Shown here: piece by piece, positions 25,570 to 35,604 of the stretch
Position numbering within the stretch: the stretch's first letter is position 1
Layout of the letters: every line of letters begins with the position of its first letter
Source: Orbaceae bacterium lpD04
Lineage (GTDB): Bacteria; Pseudomonadota; Gammaproteobacteria; Enterobacterales; Orbaceae
Direction of reading: 5' to 3'
Length of the DNA: 64,000 bases
NCBI GenBank assembly: GCA_036251935.1
Contig: CP133967.1
Location: 1,001,488-1,065,487, forward strand
Translations under genes and position numbers: made by a program
Notes under the pieces: model-generated
Databases searched by the model: none
What the model saw: the letters and a program-made list of their open reading frames with translations, nothing else
Told to the model about the DNA's origin: nothing

Positions 25570-26298
25570 TTAACCTCCACTCTTAGTTAAGCGCATTTTC
25601 TTTTCAACAATACGCATAATTGTAATAATTGCATAGTTGACTAATGCAAAGGCAATTGTTACGCCACATAGTATTTCAACAATACTGTTTGTTGATTCAT
25701 TAATACGGTCGATTTGACCGGTTAAATCAAGTAAACCAATTGTTGATGCAACTGATGAGTTTTTAATAATGTTCGTCATTTCCGATGTGAGTGTTGGTAT
25801 TATTTTGCGGTAAGCATTAGGTAGCAAAATATAGAAATAAGTTTGGCTCTTGGTTAATCCTAATGCTAATGCCGCATATTTTTGCCCTTGCGGTAAAGTT
25901 TGTAGCCCAGTTCTAACTTGCTCGGCAATACGCGCTGAGGTAAATAAGCCTAGTGCAATGGTTGCTAGCATGAATATTTGGATCCGAGGATCAAGGTCTT
26001 GCATAAACCAAGTTTTAAAAGAACCACTAAGCATTTGAGGTACGAGTGTATACCATAGAAATATTTGTACTAGTAACGGAATATTACGGAACATATTAAT
26101 ATAGCAAACAGCGAGTTTCCTCATTATTTTACTATCTAATGTTCGCATAATACCTATCATAGAGCCAAATATAAAAGCAATTATCCAGGCACATACGGCT
26201 AATGATACAGTGATCATTAAACCATCTAAAAGCCAGTATAAATATATACCATCACCATAAGGTGTGGATTCAAAAAATAGATTCCAATTAAAATTCAT
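25570..26298 (-). CDS. gltJ: Glutamate/aspartate ABC importer, permease GltJ
   Basis: The 242-residue membrane protein shows [13 protein letters not shown] and the EAA coupling loop [21 protein letters not shown]. It pairs with GltK in the inner membrane. A 73-base gap separates it from gltI, the largest spacing in the operon. In E. coli the binding-protein gene also lies apart at the operon head. Confidence 0.92.
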   Translation of the reverse strand: MNFNWNLFFESTPYGDGIYLYWLLDGLMITVSLAVCAWIIAFIFGSMIGIMRTLDSKIMRKLAVCYINMFRNIPLLVQIFLWYTLVPQMLSGSFKTWFMQDLDPRIQIFMLATIALGLFTSARIAEQVRTGLQTLPQGQKYAALALGLTKSQTYFYILLPNAYRKIIPTLTSEMTNIIKNSSVASTIGLLDLTGQIDRINESTNSIVEILCGVTIAFALVNYAIITIMRIVEKKMRLTKSGG

Positions 26299-26371
26299 AA
26301 TATCAATTTATCAGGTGTGCATTAAATATTTAGTTAATATTTAATGCAGGGATTAATAAGAATAACGAAAA

Positions 26372-27298
26372 TTAATCTAATGCGTTATCATTCGGTGCTG
26401 CAAATAATTCCACCATTTTAGGTGAAATTTCTAGATCCATATTGGCACCTCTTGGTGGTACAGGCTTAGTAAACCAACGGTTATAAGATTCTAATGCTTT
26501 TCCAGAAGTTTGAGCTTGCGCAATTGTTTTATCCATTAATTGCTTAAATTGCTCATCACCTTTTCTAATCATACAACCATAAGCTTCGTAAGATAAAGGC
26601 TCTGCAACAATTGTCCAGTCAGATGGATTAATCGCTCTTGAACGTTCACCAGCAAGTAGGGCATCATCCATTAGAAATGCAGCGGCACGTCCGGTTTCTA
26701 AGGCTTTAAATGCATCGCCATGGTCTTTTGGTGTAACGATTCGCATTTTTAAATTATTTTTATTATTGATCTGATTTAAACGGATTTCAGAGGTTGTCCC
26801 TGCTGTTGTAACCACATTTTTACCTTTAAGGTCATCAATACTATTGATTCCGCTATCTTTTTTAACTAAAAAACGCGTACCAACAATAAAAATAGTGTCA
26901 GAAAAATCAACCACTTTTTGTCGTTCAAGATTATTAGTTGTCGAACCACATTCAAAATCATAAGTATAATTATTTAATAATTGGATTCGTGTTTTTGAGG
27001 TAACAGGTAGATATTTCACCTGTAAATTTGGCATATTTAATTCTTTTTTGACAGCATCAACAATCAAATTAGAATAATCTTGTGAATAACCAATTATATT
27101 TTGGTCGTTATCATAATAAGAAAAAGGTACTGAGGATTCTCGGTGACCAACGACAATTACGCCAGAGTCTTTTATTTTAGCTAATGTTCCTGTTAGTTCT
27201 TCTGCGTGAGCTGCAGAGTGAACTAATCCAAGTAGTGCAAAAGACAAAATTAATTGTGTTAATTTACCTTTGGATTTTTTTTGATTAATCATAATCAT
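26372..27298 (-). CDS. gltI: Glutamate/aspartate periplasmic binding protein
   Basis: The 308-residue protein has a signal peptide ending in VHSAAHA after a basic start. The solute-binding fold includes VVGHRESSVPFSYYD, ECGSTTNNLERQKVVDFSDTIF and the C-terminal NRWFTKPVPPRGANMDLE, close to E. coli GltI. It captures glutamate and aspartate in the periplasm for GltJKL. The promoter should lie in 27299-27478. Confidence 0.93.
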   Translation of the reverse strand: MIMINQKKSKGKLTQLILSFALLGLVHSAAHAEELTGTLAKIKDSGVIVVGHRESSVPFSYYDNDQNIIGYSQDYSNLIVDAVKKELNMPNLQVKYLPVTSKTRIQLLNNYTYDFECGSTTNNLERQKVVDFSDTIFIVGTRFLVKKDSGINSIDDLKGKNVVTTAGTTSEIRLNQINNKNNLKMRIVTPKDHGDAFKALETGRAAAFLMDDALLAGERSRAINPSDWTIVAEPLSYEAYGCMIRKGDEQFKQLMDKTIAQAQTSGKALESYNRWFTKPVPPRGANMDLEISPKMVELFAAPNDNALD

Positions 27299-27478
27299 CT
27301 CCTTTTTTCTAAAATTACGGTGCTATGAAAATATGACTTACTTATCTCTAGCAGCCGTTTATTATAACCGATTTTTGCTTACAAATGTATTATTTTTGCA
27401 TACTTATGCTTTTGCCTAGCATCAGTGTATTTTATGGCAAAGTACTCTATAAGAATATAAGCAAGAAATATGCCATAT

Positions 27479-29041
27479 TTATTTTATATTTTTTCGGCGT
27501 ACAAAAATAATAATAACGAAAATAACTAATAGCGCATAGTATGGGTAATTTCCCCATCTAGCGTAAGGTGTTAATCCTATATTAGGGTTAAGAGTAATTG
27601 ATAGAGTTGTTGTCTGAAATTGTGGCAGCTGTTTGGCTATTGTGCCTTTAGGTGTAATAATAGCAGTGATACCATTGTTGGTGCTACGCAGTAGTGTACG
27701 ACCAAATTCTAACGCTCGGGTTCTTGCCATTTGCAGATGTTGCCAAGGCCCGATGCTATTACCAAACCAGGCATCGTTTGAAACTGTAAGTAAAAAATCA
27801 GTATCTGGTGTGAAATTATGCCATAGTAGATCTGATAAAATAACTTCATAACAAATGACCGTTGAAAATTTAAATCCTTTCATTATCAGAGGCTTTTGAA
27901 TAGCAGGTCCTGCTGACATTGATGACATAGGAATATTAAGCATCTTAGCAATAGGTGATAAAAGTGATTGTAAAGGGATATATTCACCAAAAGGAACTAA
28001 ATGATGTTTGCTATAACGGTTTTGAGTTGGGTACTGATACGGCACCAAATCACCTAATACAATTAACGTATTATATATTTGATAATCATCAATTTGTTTT
28101 TTTAAATCGATAATTCCAACTGCAACGGATGTATCATTTTGCCGTGCATATTGATCAAGCGCCATAAGATAAGGCTGCTGATTACGTTCAAAATCAGTAA
28201 TTGTTGCTTCAGGCCAAATGATAATATCGCTATCTTTAATGTTTTGTTGTGTTAATTGCGAATAAGTATCAAGAGTCTTATTAAGCTGTTCACTACTCCA
28301 ACGCAGTGATTGTGCAATATTACCTTGAACAAGTGTTACATTGGTTTGACGTGAAAGATCGGTCTGCGTCCAATTTATAAATTTGAACCAGAATGACGCG
28401 GCAAATATCACCAATATAGTGCAAATGGCACTGTAAATAGGCAATTTGTTTTTTGAACTTTGCCAACCGTGTAGCGTGAATTGATGTAATAAATAAGCGA
28501 AAAAGCCACAACAGATAGCAAAAATTAAATTTACACCGCTAATGCCAACAATAGGGAATAATCCTGCAAGAGGTGAATCTAATTGGCTATAGCCAAATTG
28601 TAACCAAGCAAAACCATTTAATAATGTGCTACGAAGATATTCGGTGATTTGCCAAACTAAAGGTGCCAAAATAACAAACTGTTTGAGTGAATAAGCTGGG
28701 CATACATTATTAAGCAGGCGTAGCATAATGGCAAATATCATTGGATATAATGCTAAATAAGCAACCAATAGGCTTAAAATAATCACTGCAACTAAGGTAG
28801 GTAAATCACCATATTGATTGATACTAACATAAACCCAATGAACGCCAGATAAAAAGTAGCCAAATCCCCACGCAAAAGCAATTAGCGCAGTTTTTTTGAT
28901 GGATTTTTGTTGGATTAGCAATAATAGGCCAATAAATGAAACATAAGCAAGTGGCCAAATATCAAAGGGTGAATAGCTTAAAACAGCTATTGCACCCAAT
29001 AGAAAACTTAATATTACTCGAACTAGCGGTGATTTAGTCAT
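27479..29041 (-). CDS. lnt: Apolipoprotein N-acyltransferase
   Basis: The 520-residue protein has an N-terminal membrane domain of several helices (residues 1-210). A periplasmic nitrilase-like domain follows with IIWPEATITDF (catalytic Glu), a lysine region, and CYEVILSDLLWHNFTPDTDFLLTVSNDAWFG, where the Cys is the nucleophile. It adds the third acyl chain to lipoproteins. It begins 2 bases after corC. The E. coli order corC-lnt-gltIJKL is kept. Confidence 0.95.
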   Translation of the reverse strand: MTKSPLVRVILSFLLGAIAVLSYSPFDIWPLAYVSFIGLLLLIQQKSIKKTALIAFAWGFGYFLSGVHWVYVSINQYGDLPTLVAVIILSLLVAYLALYPMIFAIMLRLLNNVCPAYSLKQFVILAPLVWQITEYLRSTLLNGFAWLQFGYSQLDSPLAGLFPIVGISGVNLIFAICCGFFAYLLHQFTLHGWQSSKNKLPIYSAICTILVIFAASFWFKFINWTQTDLSRQTNVTLVQGNIAQSLRWSSEQLNKTLDTYSQLTQQNIKDSDIIIWPEATITDFERNQQPYLMALDQYARQNDTSVAVGIIDLKKQIDDYQIYNTLIVLGDLVPYQYPTQNRYSKHHLVPFGEYIPLQSLLSPIAKMLNIPMSSMSAGPAIQKPLIMKGFKFSTVICYEVILSDLLWHNFTPDTDFLLTVSNDAWFGNSIGPWQHLQMARTRALEFGRTLLRSTNNGITAIITPKGTIAKQLPQFQTTTLSITLNPNIGLTPYARWGNYPYYALLVIFVIIIFVRRKNIK

Positions 29042-29043
29042 GC

Positions 29044-29910
29044 TTACAGCGATTTATCTAAATCGGGTTCAGGTGTACCTTCTGGAAGAGTCACATGCAA
29101 CTGAATAATACGTCGCTTATCAGCTAAAACTACTTTAAATTGATAGCCGGAAATTGTTGTTGTTTCCCCTTTAACTGGTAAGCGACCAAACTGTTGCATA
29201 ACTAACCCTCCAACAGTATCCACATCTTCATCACTAAAGTTGGTATCAAATATTTCATTAAAATCTTCAATATTAGTTAATGCGCGTACGGTATATATTA
29301 AAGGTGAAAGCTTACGAATATCACGATCTTCTATTTCATCATATTCATCTTCGATATCACCGACAATTAGTTCGAGTACATCTTCAATTGTAACTAAGCC
29401 CGAGACACCACCAAATTCATCAATTGCAATTGCCATGTGGTAGCGCTGCATACGGAATTCTTTTAACATGTGATCAACACGTTTTCCCTCAGGCACAACT
29501 ACAGCCGGGCGAAGAATTTTTTGCATATCAAAAGATTCATGGCCCTGTCCCATAAAAACGAGTAAATCTTTAGCAAGTAAGATCCCTTCTATATGATCGC
29601 GATCTTCACTAATAACGGGGTAACGCGAATGTCCATATTCAAAAATAATATCTAAACATTCGTTAAGTGTATAATTGACTTTAATCGGTACGATTTGATT
29701 ACGAGGGATCATTATATCGCGAACACGTTGTTCGGCTATGTCCATAACACCTTCTATCATATCGAGTGTATCAGGATCGATTAGTTTATTTCCCTGTGCT
29801 TCACGAATCAGCTCGATTAGTTCATTCCGATTTTGTGGCTCGGAGCTGAATAATTGACTTAACCATAACGTAAATCCTTTTTTAGGTTTCCGGTGATTGT
29901 CGTCGTTCAT
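29044..29910 (-). CDS. corC: CorC/YbeX CBS-domain protein
   Basis: The 288-residue soluble protein has two CBS domains (about residues 70-190, with VRDIMIPRNQIVPI and AIAIDEFGGVSGLVTIEDVLELIVGDIEDE). A C-terminal CorC/HlyC domain ends DKRRIIQLHVTLPEG. It is linked to Mg/Co handling and to ribosome maturation in the YbeX-YbeY context. It lies 166 bases downstream of ybeY on the same strand. Confidence 0.94.
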   Translation of the reverse strand: MNDDNHRKPKKGFTLWLSQLFSSEPQNRNELIELIREAQGNKLIDPDTLDMIEGVMDIAEQRVRDIMIPRNQIVPIKVNYTLNECLDIIFEYGHSRYPVISEDRDHIEGILLAKDLLVFMGQGHESFDMQKILRPAVVVPEGKRVDHMLKEFRMQRYHMAIAIDEFGGVSGLVTIEDVLELIVGDIEDEYDEIEDRDIRKLSPLIYTVRALTNIEDFNEIFDTNFSDEDVDTVGGLVMQQFGRLPVKGETTTISGYQFKVVLADKRRIIQLHVTLPEGTPEPDLDKSL

Positions 29911-30076
29911 TATACTTTTTTCCTTTTTTATATGTAATTAGTAAATTTCTATATTTGCTTTGAGATAATATCAATATCGTGCATATACTGCAAGATACAA
30001 GTCGGTTGATTTATCTATGATCTTGTTTACATCATTTCGTTAAAAAATTGTTGTAATAGTCTATTATATCATAAAA

Positions 30077-30529
30077 TTAGTAAGGATTATCAAATCCTAA
30101 TTCAGCCATAATTTCTATTTCTAAGCTTTCCATTTCTTCGGCTTCTTCGTCTTCAATATGGTCATAACCTAATAAATGTAAACAGCCATGGGTTATCATA
30201 TGTGCCCAATGAGAAGATAATGACTTATTTTGCTCTTTTGCTTCTTGTTCAACAACTTGTTTGCAAATAATTAAATCACCAAGTAATGGTGTTTCAATTT
30301 CAACTGGTGATTCAAAGGGAAAGGACAATACATTCGTCGGTTTATCTTTGTGTCTATAGGTGCTGTTTAGTTGTTGGCTTTCCATTTCATCAACAATACG
30401 AATGGTTAACTCAGCATTACTCATAAATGGGCGTAAAATGAGGTTCAACCAAAGGTTTATTTGCTCTTCAGATGGCAGGTTTTGCTGATCTTTTGTCGCA
30501 ATTTGTAAATCTAAAATAATACTATCCAT
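30077..30529 (-). CDS. ybeY: Endoribonuclease YbeY
   Basis: I place the start at the ATG at 30529 (150 residues, [11 protein letters not shown]). It aligns with E. coli YbeY and lies 5 bases after the rlmH stop. The longer frame to 30574 overlaps rlmH. The zinc motif [11 protein letters not shown] is complete, followed by [17 protein letters not shown]. YbeY acts in 16S rRNA 3' processing and ribosome quality control. ybeZ (phoH-like), usually its upstream partner, is absent and rlmH takes that place. Confidence 0.93.
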   Translation of the reverse strand: MDSIILDLQIATKDQQNLPSEEQINLWLNLILRPFMSNAELTIRIVDEMESQQLNSTYRHKDKPTNVLSFPFESPVEIETPLLGDLIICKQVVEQEAKEQNKSLSSHWAHMITHGCLHLLGYDHIEDEEAEEMESLEIEIMAELGFDNPY

Positions 30530-30534
30530 TTCGT

Positions 30535-31005
30535 CTATTCTCGATGATAAGGATGATTTGTAGTAATACTCCATGCACGATAGAGGCTTTCAACAACAAT
30601 AACTCTTACTAATGGATGAGGAAGGGTAAGGGGAGATAGTGACCAACTTTGCTGCGCTGCTAATTTACATGCAGGTGCTAAACCCTCAGGGCCGCCGATT
30701 AATAAACTAATATCACGACCGTCTGATTTCCATTTTTCCAATTGCTGCGCAAGTTCACCAGTTGTTAATGGTTTACCTGGAATATCTAAGGTAACAATTA
30801 GGTTATTCTTACCACAACTGGCTAGCATTTGCTCGCCTTCTTTATCAAGAATTCTCGCAATATCAGCATTTTTTGTTCGCTTTCCGGCAGGAATTTCAAC
30901 TAACTCAAAAGGCATATCTTTAGGGAAGCGCGATGAATAATCCTCAAATGCGGTGGTTACCCATTTGGGCATTTTCGTACCAACAGCAATAAGCTGGATT
31001 TTCAT
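30535..31005 (-). CDS. rlmH: 23S rRNA pseudouridine-1915 N3-methyltransferase
   Basis: The protein has 156 residues, against 155 in E. coli. The SPOUT knot is seen as LLIGGPEGL and [31 protein letters not shown], the strongly conserved RlmH C-terminus. It methylates pseudouridine 1915 in helix 69 of 23S rRNA. It lies 3 bases after rsfS, as in E. coli. Confidence 0.96.
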   Translation of the reverse strand: MKIQLIAVGTKMPKWVTTAFEDYSSRFPKDMPFELVEIPAGKRTKNADIARILDKEGEQMLASCGKNNLIVTLDIPGKPLTTGELAQQLEKWKSDGRDISLLIGGPEGLAPACKLAAQQSWSLSPLTLPHPLVRVIVVESLYRAWSITTNHPYHRE

Positions 31006-31008
31006 AAC

Positions 31009-31326
31009 TTACTGTGCCCAAAGCTTTTCAAGTTCATAAAGCTGTCGACTTTCTTCTTGCATTACATGAACCATAACAAAATCCATATCGACAACAACCC
31101 AATCAGCACTCGCTTGACCTTCTGCGCCTAATACTAAATATCCATTTTTTTTCGCTTCATCTAATAAGTTAGATGCAATAGAACTAACGTGGCGAGTAGA
31201 TGTGCCTGTACATATTATCATATAGTCGGTAATGCTTGATTTGCCTCTTACATCAACAGTAACTATGTCTTTACCTTTTAAATCATCAATCTTGTCAATG
31301 ATAAAATCTTGAAGTGATTGTTGCAA
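31009..31326 (-). CDS. rsfS: Ribosomal silencing factor RsfS
   Basis: The 105-residue protein matches the Iojap/RsfS family: [37 protein letters not shown] and the C-terminal [28 protein letters not shown]. It binds uL14 and blocks subunit joining under starvation. It heads the leftward rsfS-rlmH-ybeY unit, and its promoter lies in the spacer shared with fabB. Confidence 0.96.
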   Translation of the reverse strand: MQQSLQDFIIDKIDDLKGKDIVTVDVRGKSSITDYMIICTGTSTRHVSSIASNLLDEAKKNGYLVLGAEGQASADWVVVDMDFVMVHVMQEESRQLYELEKLWAQ

Positions 31327-31665
31327 AATAATCCTCTTTTGTCGTATTTAATTTGATCCTTATGATAGCATATTTTTATATTAGAGAGTAGGCGCCTTAT
31401 ATCATAAATTATGTGAGTAAAATACTTATCATCGATGATTACTAAATTTTAATGTATTAGCTAATCAGCTAACACATGTACATTTTTTTTATTACTTGAT
31501 TTTATTTTAAAAACCTTTTAGCAAATAGTGTTTAAACAGGAATACTATGCGGTTATGCATAAAATAATTAATAATTATTGTTGTTCAGCTTACAAGTGTA
31601 CGCTATAATCTATCTCGTCTTCTATGCACATGTGCATTATATTTAATAAGCGGAGTTTTAGGTTA
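31327..31665. promoter_or_regulatory. Divergent rsfS/fabB control region
   Basis: This 339-bp spacer holds the fabB promoter with a FabR-type site (31581-31609). A weaker similar motif (AGCTAACACATGTACATT) lies at 31467-31484. A perfect 14-bp palindrome ATGCACATGTGCAT lies at 31624-31637 in the presumed 5' leader. No gene is seen. Confidence 0.6.
31581..31609 (+). promoter_or_regulatory. fabB promoter with FabR-type operator in the spacer
   Basis: TTGTTC (31581-31586) and TATAAT (31604-31609) are 17 bases apart. The spacer and first -10 base are AGCTTACAAGTGTACGCT (31587-31604), a palindrome matching the FabR box known from E. coli fabA and fabB (AGCGTACA-NN-TGTNCGCT type). Binding there would block RNA polymerase directly, allowing repression according to unsaturated acyl-chain supply. 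Confidence 0.75.
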
Positions 31666-32874
31666 ATGAAACGAGTTGTGATAACGGGTTTAGGTATTTT
31701 ATCAAGCATTGGTAATAATAAACAAGAAGTGTTAGATTCACTAAAAGTAGGCAAAAGTGGCATCACTTTTTCACAAGAAATGAAAGACAGTGGAATGCGT
31801 AGCCATGTTTGGGGCAATGTAAAATTAGATACAGCTGGCTTAATTGACCGCAAAATTGTTCGTTTTATGAATGATGCATCTATCTATGGCTATTTGGCAA
31901 TGCAGCAAGCAATTGAAGATTCTAAATTAACCCCTGAACAAGTCTCAAATCCAAGAACTGGTTTGATTGCCGGATATGGTGGTTCGACAAAAACTCAATA
32001 TGCGGTTGTTGCTGGTATGAAAGAAAAAGGTTTACGAGGTGTGGGTCCCTACGCAGTGACTAAATCAATGTCATCTGCCATTTCAGCTTGTCTTGCAACG
32101 CCATTTCAAATCAAAGGCGTAAGCTATTCAATGACATCAGCTTGTGCAACGTCAGTTCACTGTATTGGTCACGCAGCAGAGCTTATTCAATTAGGCAAAC
32201 AAGATGTTGTTTTTGCCGGCGGTGGTGAAGAACTATGCTGGGAAATGTCTTGTGAATTTGATGCGATGGGCGCCTTATCAACTAAATATAACGATAATCC
32301 TGAAAAAGCATCACGCGCTTATGATGCGGGGCGTGATGGGTTTGTTATTGCTGGTGGCGCAGGAATGGTTGTTGTTGAAGAGCTAGAGCATGCACTTGCT
32401 CGTGGTGCACATATCTATGGTGAAATTGTTGGCTATGCTGCAACCTCTGATGGATATGATATGGTTGCTCCGTCAGGTGAAGGTGCATTACGTTGTATGC
32501 AGCTTGCGACAGCTGATGTTAATACACCTATTGATTACATTAATACTCATGGCACTTCGACTCCTGTTGGTGACGTAAAAGAACTGTGGGCAATTAAAGA
32601 AGCGTTTGGTGATAATATTCCGGCACTTTCATCAACTAAATCAATGACGGGTCACTCTTTAAGTGCGACTGGAGCACAAGAAGTGATATATTCATTGTTG
32701 ATGTTAGAAAATAATTTTATTACCCCAAGTATCAATATTGATGAGCTTGATGATGCAGCTAAAGGTATGAATGTAATAACTAAGCCAACCGAAAGAGAGT
32801 TGACGACAGTAATGTCAAATAGCTTTGGTTTTGGTGGTACGAATGCGACAATTGTATTAAGAAAATTATCGTAA
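31666..32874 (+). CDS. fabB: 3-oxoacyl-ACP synthase I
   Basis: I start at the ATG at 31666 (402 residues, [17 protein letters not shown]), with GGAG about 11 bases upstream. A longer frame from 31624 would begin inside the leader palindrome. The catalytic Cys lies in [16 protein letters not shown] (about residue 163), the two His in [11 protein letters not shown] and [15 protein letters not shown], and the C-terminal [11 protein letters not shown] is present. FabB elongates saturated and cis-unsaturated acyl-ACP. It is single-gene with its own promoter and terminator. Confidence 0.97.
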   Translation: MKRVVITGLGILSSIGNNKQEVLDSLKVGKSGITFSQEMKDSGMRSHVWGNVKLDTAGLIDRKIVRFMNDASIYGYLAMQQAIEDSKLTPEQVSNPRTGLIAGYGGSTKTQYAVVAGMKEKGLRGVGPYAVTKSMSSAISACLATPFQIKGVSYSMTSACATSVHCIGHAAELIQLGKQDVVFAGGGEELCWEMSCEFDAMGALSTKYNDNPEKASRAYDAGRDGFVIAGGAGMVVVEELEHALARGAHIYGEIVGYAATSDGYDMVAPSGEGALRCMQLATADVNTPIDYINTHGTSTPVGDVKELWAIKEAFGDNIPALSSTKSMTGHSLSATGAQEVIYSLLMLENNFITPSINIDELDDAAKGMNVITKPTERELTTVMSNSFGFGGTNATIVLRKLS

Positions 32875-32891
32875 TTCTTATTTTAGTTTGT

Positions 32892-32920
32892 AAAAAAGCG
32901 CTTAATTATAGCGCTTTTTT
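32892..32920. terminator. Bidirectional terminator between fabB and the ABC operon
   Basis: AAAAAAGCGC and GCGCTTTTTT flank a 9-base loop. It serves fabB on the plus strand and the convergent ATPase gene on the minus strand. Confidence 0.9.
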
Positions 32921-32936
32921 TATTGTGGAAATTCTA

Positions 32937-33659
32937 TTATAGAACTTTACTTAGAAATAGTTTTGTTCTTTCAACTTGTGGATTTTTAAATATTTGTTCT
33001 GGTGAACCCTGTTCTTGAATAATGCCCTGATCAATGAAAATAACTCTGTTTGACATCTCTCTGGCAAATCCCATCTCGTGAGTTACGACGATCATTGTCA
33101 TCCCTTCAATGGCAAGCGATTTCATCACCTCAAGCACTTCACCAACGAGTTCAGGATCGAGCGCTGAAGTTGGTTCATCAAATAGCATAACTTTAGGATC
33201 CATCATTAATGCTCTTGCAATCGCAACTCGTTGTTGTTGTCCGCCAGATAGTTGCGATGGGTAAGCATCAATTTTATCGATTAATCCTACTTTAATAAGT
33301 AATTTTTCAGCTTTTGCAATGGCATCTGTTTTAGATATATTTTTAACATCCATGGGCGCTAAAATTAAATTATCTAATACCGACATATGAGGAAATAAAT
33401 TAAAGCGCTGAAATACCATGCCAACGGTTTCTCTTAGCTTATTTAGATTAGTTTTATAGTCATGAACTTTAAAATTATTAATAATAATTTCACCAGAGGT
33501 AATATCTTCTAGCGCATTAATGCAACGTAAAAAGGTGCTTTTACCTGAGCCTGATGGCCCGATAATTGATATTACTTCTTGCTCTTGAATATCACAAGAG
33601 ATCCCTCGTAACACATGAACATTACCGAATTTTTTTTGTAAATTATTAATGTGAATCAC
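32937..33659 (-). CDS. Polar amino-acid ABC importer, ATP-binding protein
   Basis: The 240-residue protein contains [52 protein letters not shown] and [19 protein letters not shown], typical of GlnQ/HisP-type ATPases. It overlaps the permease gene by 14 bases. It is similar to but distinct from gltL in this window. Specificity cannot be set from the ATPase. Confidence 0.92.
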   Translation of the reverse strand: MIHINNLQKKFGNVHVLRGISCDIQEQEVISIIGPSGSGKSTFLRCINALEDITSGEIIINNFKVHDYKTNLNKLRETVGMVFQRFNLFPHMSVLDNLILAPMDVKNISKTDAIAKAEKLLIKVGLIDKIDAYPSQLSGGQQQRVAIARALMMDPKVMLFDEPTSALDPELVGEVLEVMKSLAIEGMTMIVVTHEMGFAREMSNRVIFIDQGIIQEQGSPEQIFKNPQVERTKLFLSKVL

Positions 33660-34407
33660 TTTTACCTAACCTTTTTTCCATATACCTAACGAGTAATGAA
33701 AGTAAGAATGTCATTGACCAATAGACTAAAGAAATAACTAAATAAGGCTCATCATAAGAAGCATAGGCAGCGCCAGCAGTTCTTGCGGCAAATGCTAAGT
33801 CAGCAAGGCCAATAGCAGCCCCTAACGACGAGTCTTTTAATATCGCAATCGCATTATTGCCTAGTGGTGGTAACATGCGCCGAAAAGCTTGTGGCAAAAT
33901 AACTTTACGCATTGTACTTGCGTAAGACATACCTAATGAACGAGCAGCTTCTAGTTGACCTTTATCAATAGATTGAATGCCGGCTCGAAATATCTCAGAG
34001 ATATAGGCGCCTGCATTTAATGTGATCGCTAGAATACATGAGATAAATGCACCATATTGGGTGCGAAGAAAACGGGCGGTATCAACTGAAATAAGGTAGT
34101 CAGAAACGAGTATGCCATCACGAGGGTTTAATAAAAAAGGCATAATTATATAATATGCTACCATTATCTGTACAAAAAGTGGTGTTCCCCTAAATGCACT
34201 GACATAAATTCGAGTTGGCCACTGTATAAAAAAGTATAATGCGTATTTCCAAAAACCATGCTTAGCTTCAGCCATTCGGCCGATCCCTAAAAGAAGTCCC
34301 CAAAAGGTCCCCAATATAACGCAGATAATTGTACATGTAATTGTCATCATTGCCCCATCTACAAAAAGAGGGCGATATTCAGTGATAATTTCCCAGTTAA
34401 ATCCCAT
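33646..34407 (-). CDS. Polar amino-acid ABC importer, permease
   Basis: The 253-residue HisM-type permease has about five helices, with [17 protein letters not shown] and the coupling loop [31 protein letters not shown]. Only one permease gene is present, so the channel is presumably a homodimer, unlike GltJK. It lies 30 bases after the binding-protein gene. Confidence 0.92.
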   Translation of the reverse strand: MGFNWEIITEYRPLFVDGAMMTITCTIICVILGTFWGLLLGIGRMAEAKHGFWKYALYFFIQWPTRIYVSAFRGTPLFVQIMVAYYIIMPFLLNPRDGILVSDYLISVDTARFLRTQYGAFISCILAITLNAGAYISEIFRAGIQSIDKGQLEAARSLGMSYASTMRKVILPQAFRRMLPPLGNNAIAILKDSSLGAAIGLADLAFAARTAGAAYASYDEPYLVISLVYWSMTFLLSLLVRYMEKRLGKSDSH

Positions 34408-34437
34408 AGCTAATTTTAACTTCCTTTATATTAATAC

Positions 34438-35232
34438 TTATTGAATAGGTAATGTTGGGACATTGTTATCGAACCATTTTTGATAAATTTTCGCATAGGT
34501 TCCGTTACTAACAATCATTTTTAGTCCTGTATTGAGCTTATTTTGTAATTCTAGATTACCTTTAGCAACCGCAATACCGAAATATTGTTGTTCAAAATGA
34601 TTGTCATAAATTAAATCAAAATCCTTATCTGGATTCATTTTAATATAAAACTTAACCACGCCAACATCACCTACCGCAGCGTCAAGTCCTTCTTCATATA
34701 ATTCTTGTAACAAGAGTGGGGTATTATCAAAACGTTTAATAGCAGTACTATTTTTACCTAATATTTTTGATACGACGATATCAGCTGTACTGCCATTTAC
34801 CACTCCGATAGTATATTTAGCTAAGTCAGTTATTGATGATATTTTTGAAGGTTTTTGTGTCACAATAACCTGCTCTGCGGGAAAGTAAGGTAATGAAAAA
34901 TCAACACTTGTTTTTCTTTTATCCGTAATTGTGATCCCAGAAATAACAATATCTCGTTCGCCATTTTTCAAGCTCGCGAAAATACTTTCCCAAGGCGTAT
35001 TAATCAATTGGATATTAAAATTTTCAGCTTCAGCTATTGCCTTAATAATATCAATATCAAATCCTTCTAATTGTTTTTTACTATTTTCATATTCAAAAGG
35101 TCTATAGGTGCCACCAGCACCAACAATATAGGTTGGTTCAGTTGCATTAGTGATATTAGTAATCAGTAAGCTACTAATAATGAGTAAAGTTGATAATATT
35201 CTAAAATACATATTTATTCTCTTTTTGTGCAT
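34438..35232 (-). CDS. Polar amino-acid ABC importer, periplasmic binding protein
   Basis: The 264-residue protein has a signal peptide (MYFRILSTLLIISSLLITNITNA after an alternative start, ATG 35211). The family-3 solute-binding fold includes YRPFEYENSKKQLEGFDIDIIKAIAE, DIVISGITITDKRKTSVDFSLPYF and a final YAKIYQKWFD. The ligand may be glutamine, a basic amino acid or cystine. It is divergent from asnA, whose proximity hints at asparagine, aspartate or glutamine but proves nothing. Confidence 0.88.
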   Translation of the reverse strand: MHKKRINMYFRILSTLLIISSLLITNITNATEPTYIVGAGGTYRPFEYENSKKQLEGFDIDIIKAIAEAENFNIQLINTPWESIFASLKNGERDIVISGITITDKRKTSVDFSLPYFPAEQVIVTQKPSKISSITDLAKYTIGVVNGSTADIVVSKILGKNSTAIKRFDNTPLLLQELYEEGLDAAVGDVGVVKFYIKMNPDKDFDLIYDNHFEQQYFGIAVAKGNLELQNKLNTGLKMIVSNGTYAKIYQKWFDNNVPTLPIQ

Positions 35233-35604
35233 AAATATTTAAATGAATATAAAGATTATTTAACTGTTTTGCAAGATTATTATTACGCTTATTTTAAACC
35301 TTTATATTAATCCAATGATTATTAGATAGATATAAAATAATATCGCTTTAATATCGCTCACCTTTATATAATATTAATTTTTTAAATCATTGTGATTTTA
35401 ATCAAGAAATAAAGGATTAACTGTGTATGAAGGTAACAGTATTATCGCTATCAATTTTGCCTCTACTTTCTAATTTTTGATTAAACTTGTCTTGAATTCG
35501 AGCGTAAATATAAGTGAGATTAATTTGAATAATTCGACATTCTGGTTTATTTTATTGCATTGGATTAAATTTATTGGTATTAAAACGATATTCTAAGGAA
35601 CGAT
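35233..35604. other. 372-bp divergent spacer, presumed promoters
   Basis: This AT-rich region lies between the binding-protein gene and asnA. It must hold both promoters. No operator with convincing symmetry and no small gene was seen. ACTAAGGAA-like purines occur just before asnA. Confidence 0.4.

Noticed and set aside
30530-30574. Longer YbeY start
   Set aside because: It overlaps rlmH, and the ATG at 30529 aligns with the family N-terminus.
31624-31665. Longer FabB start at the leader palindrome
   Set aside because: The family begins at MKRVVITG (31666), which has its own ribosome binding site.
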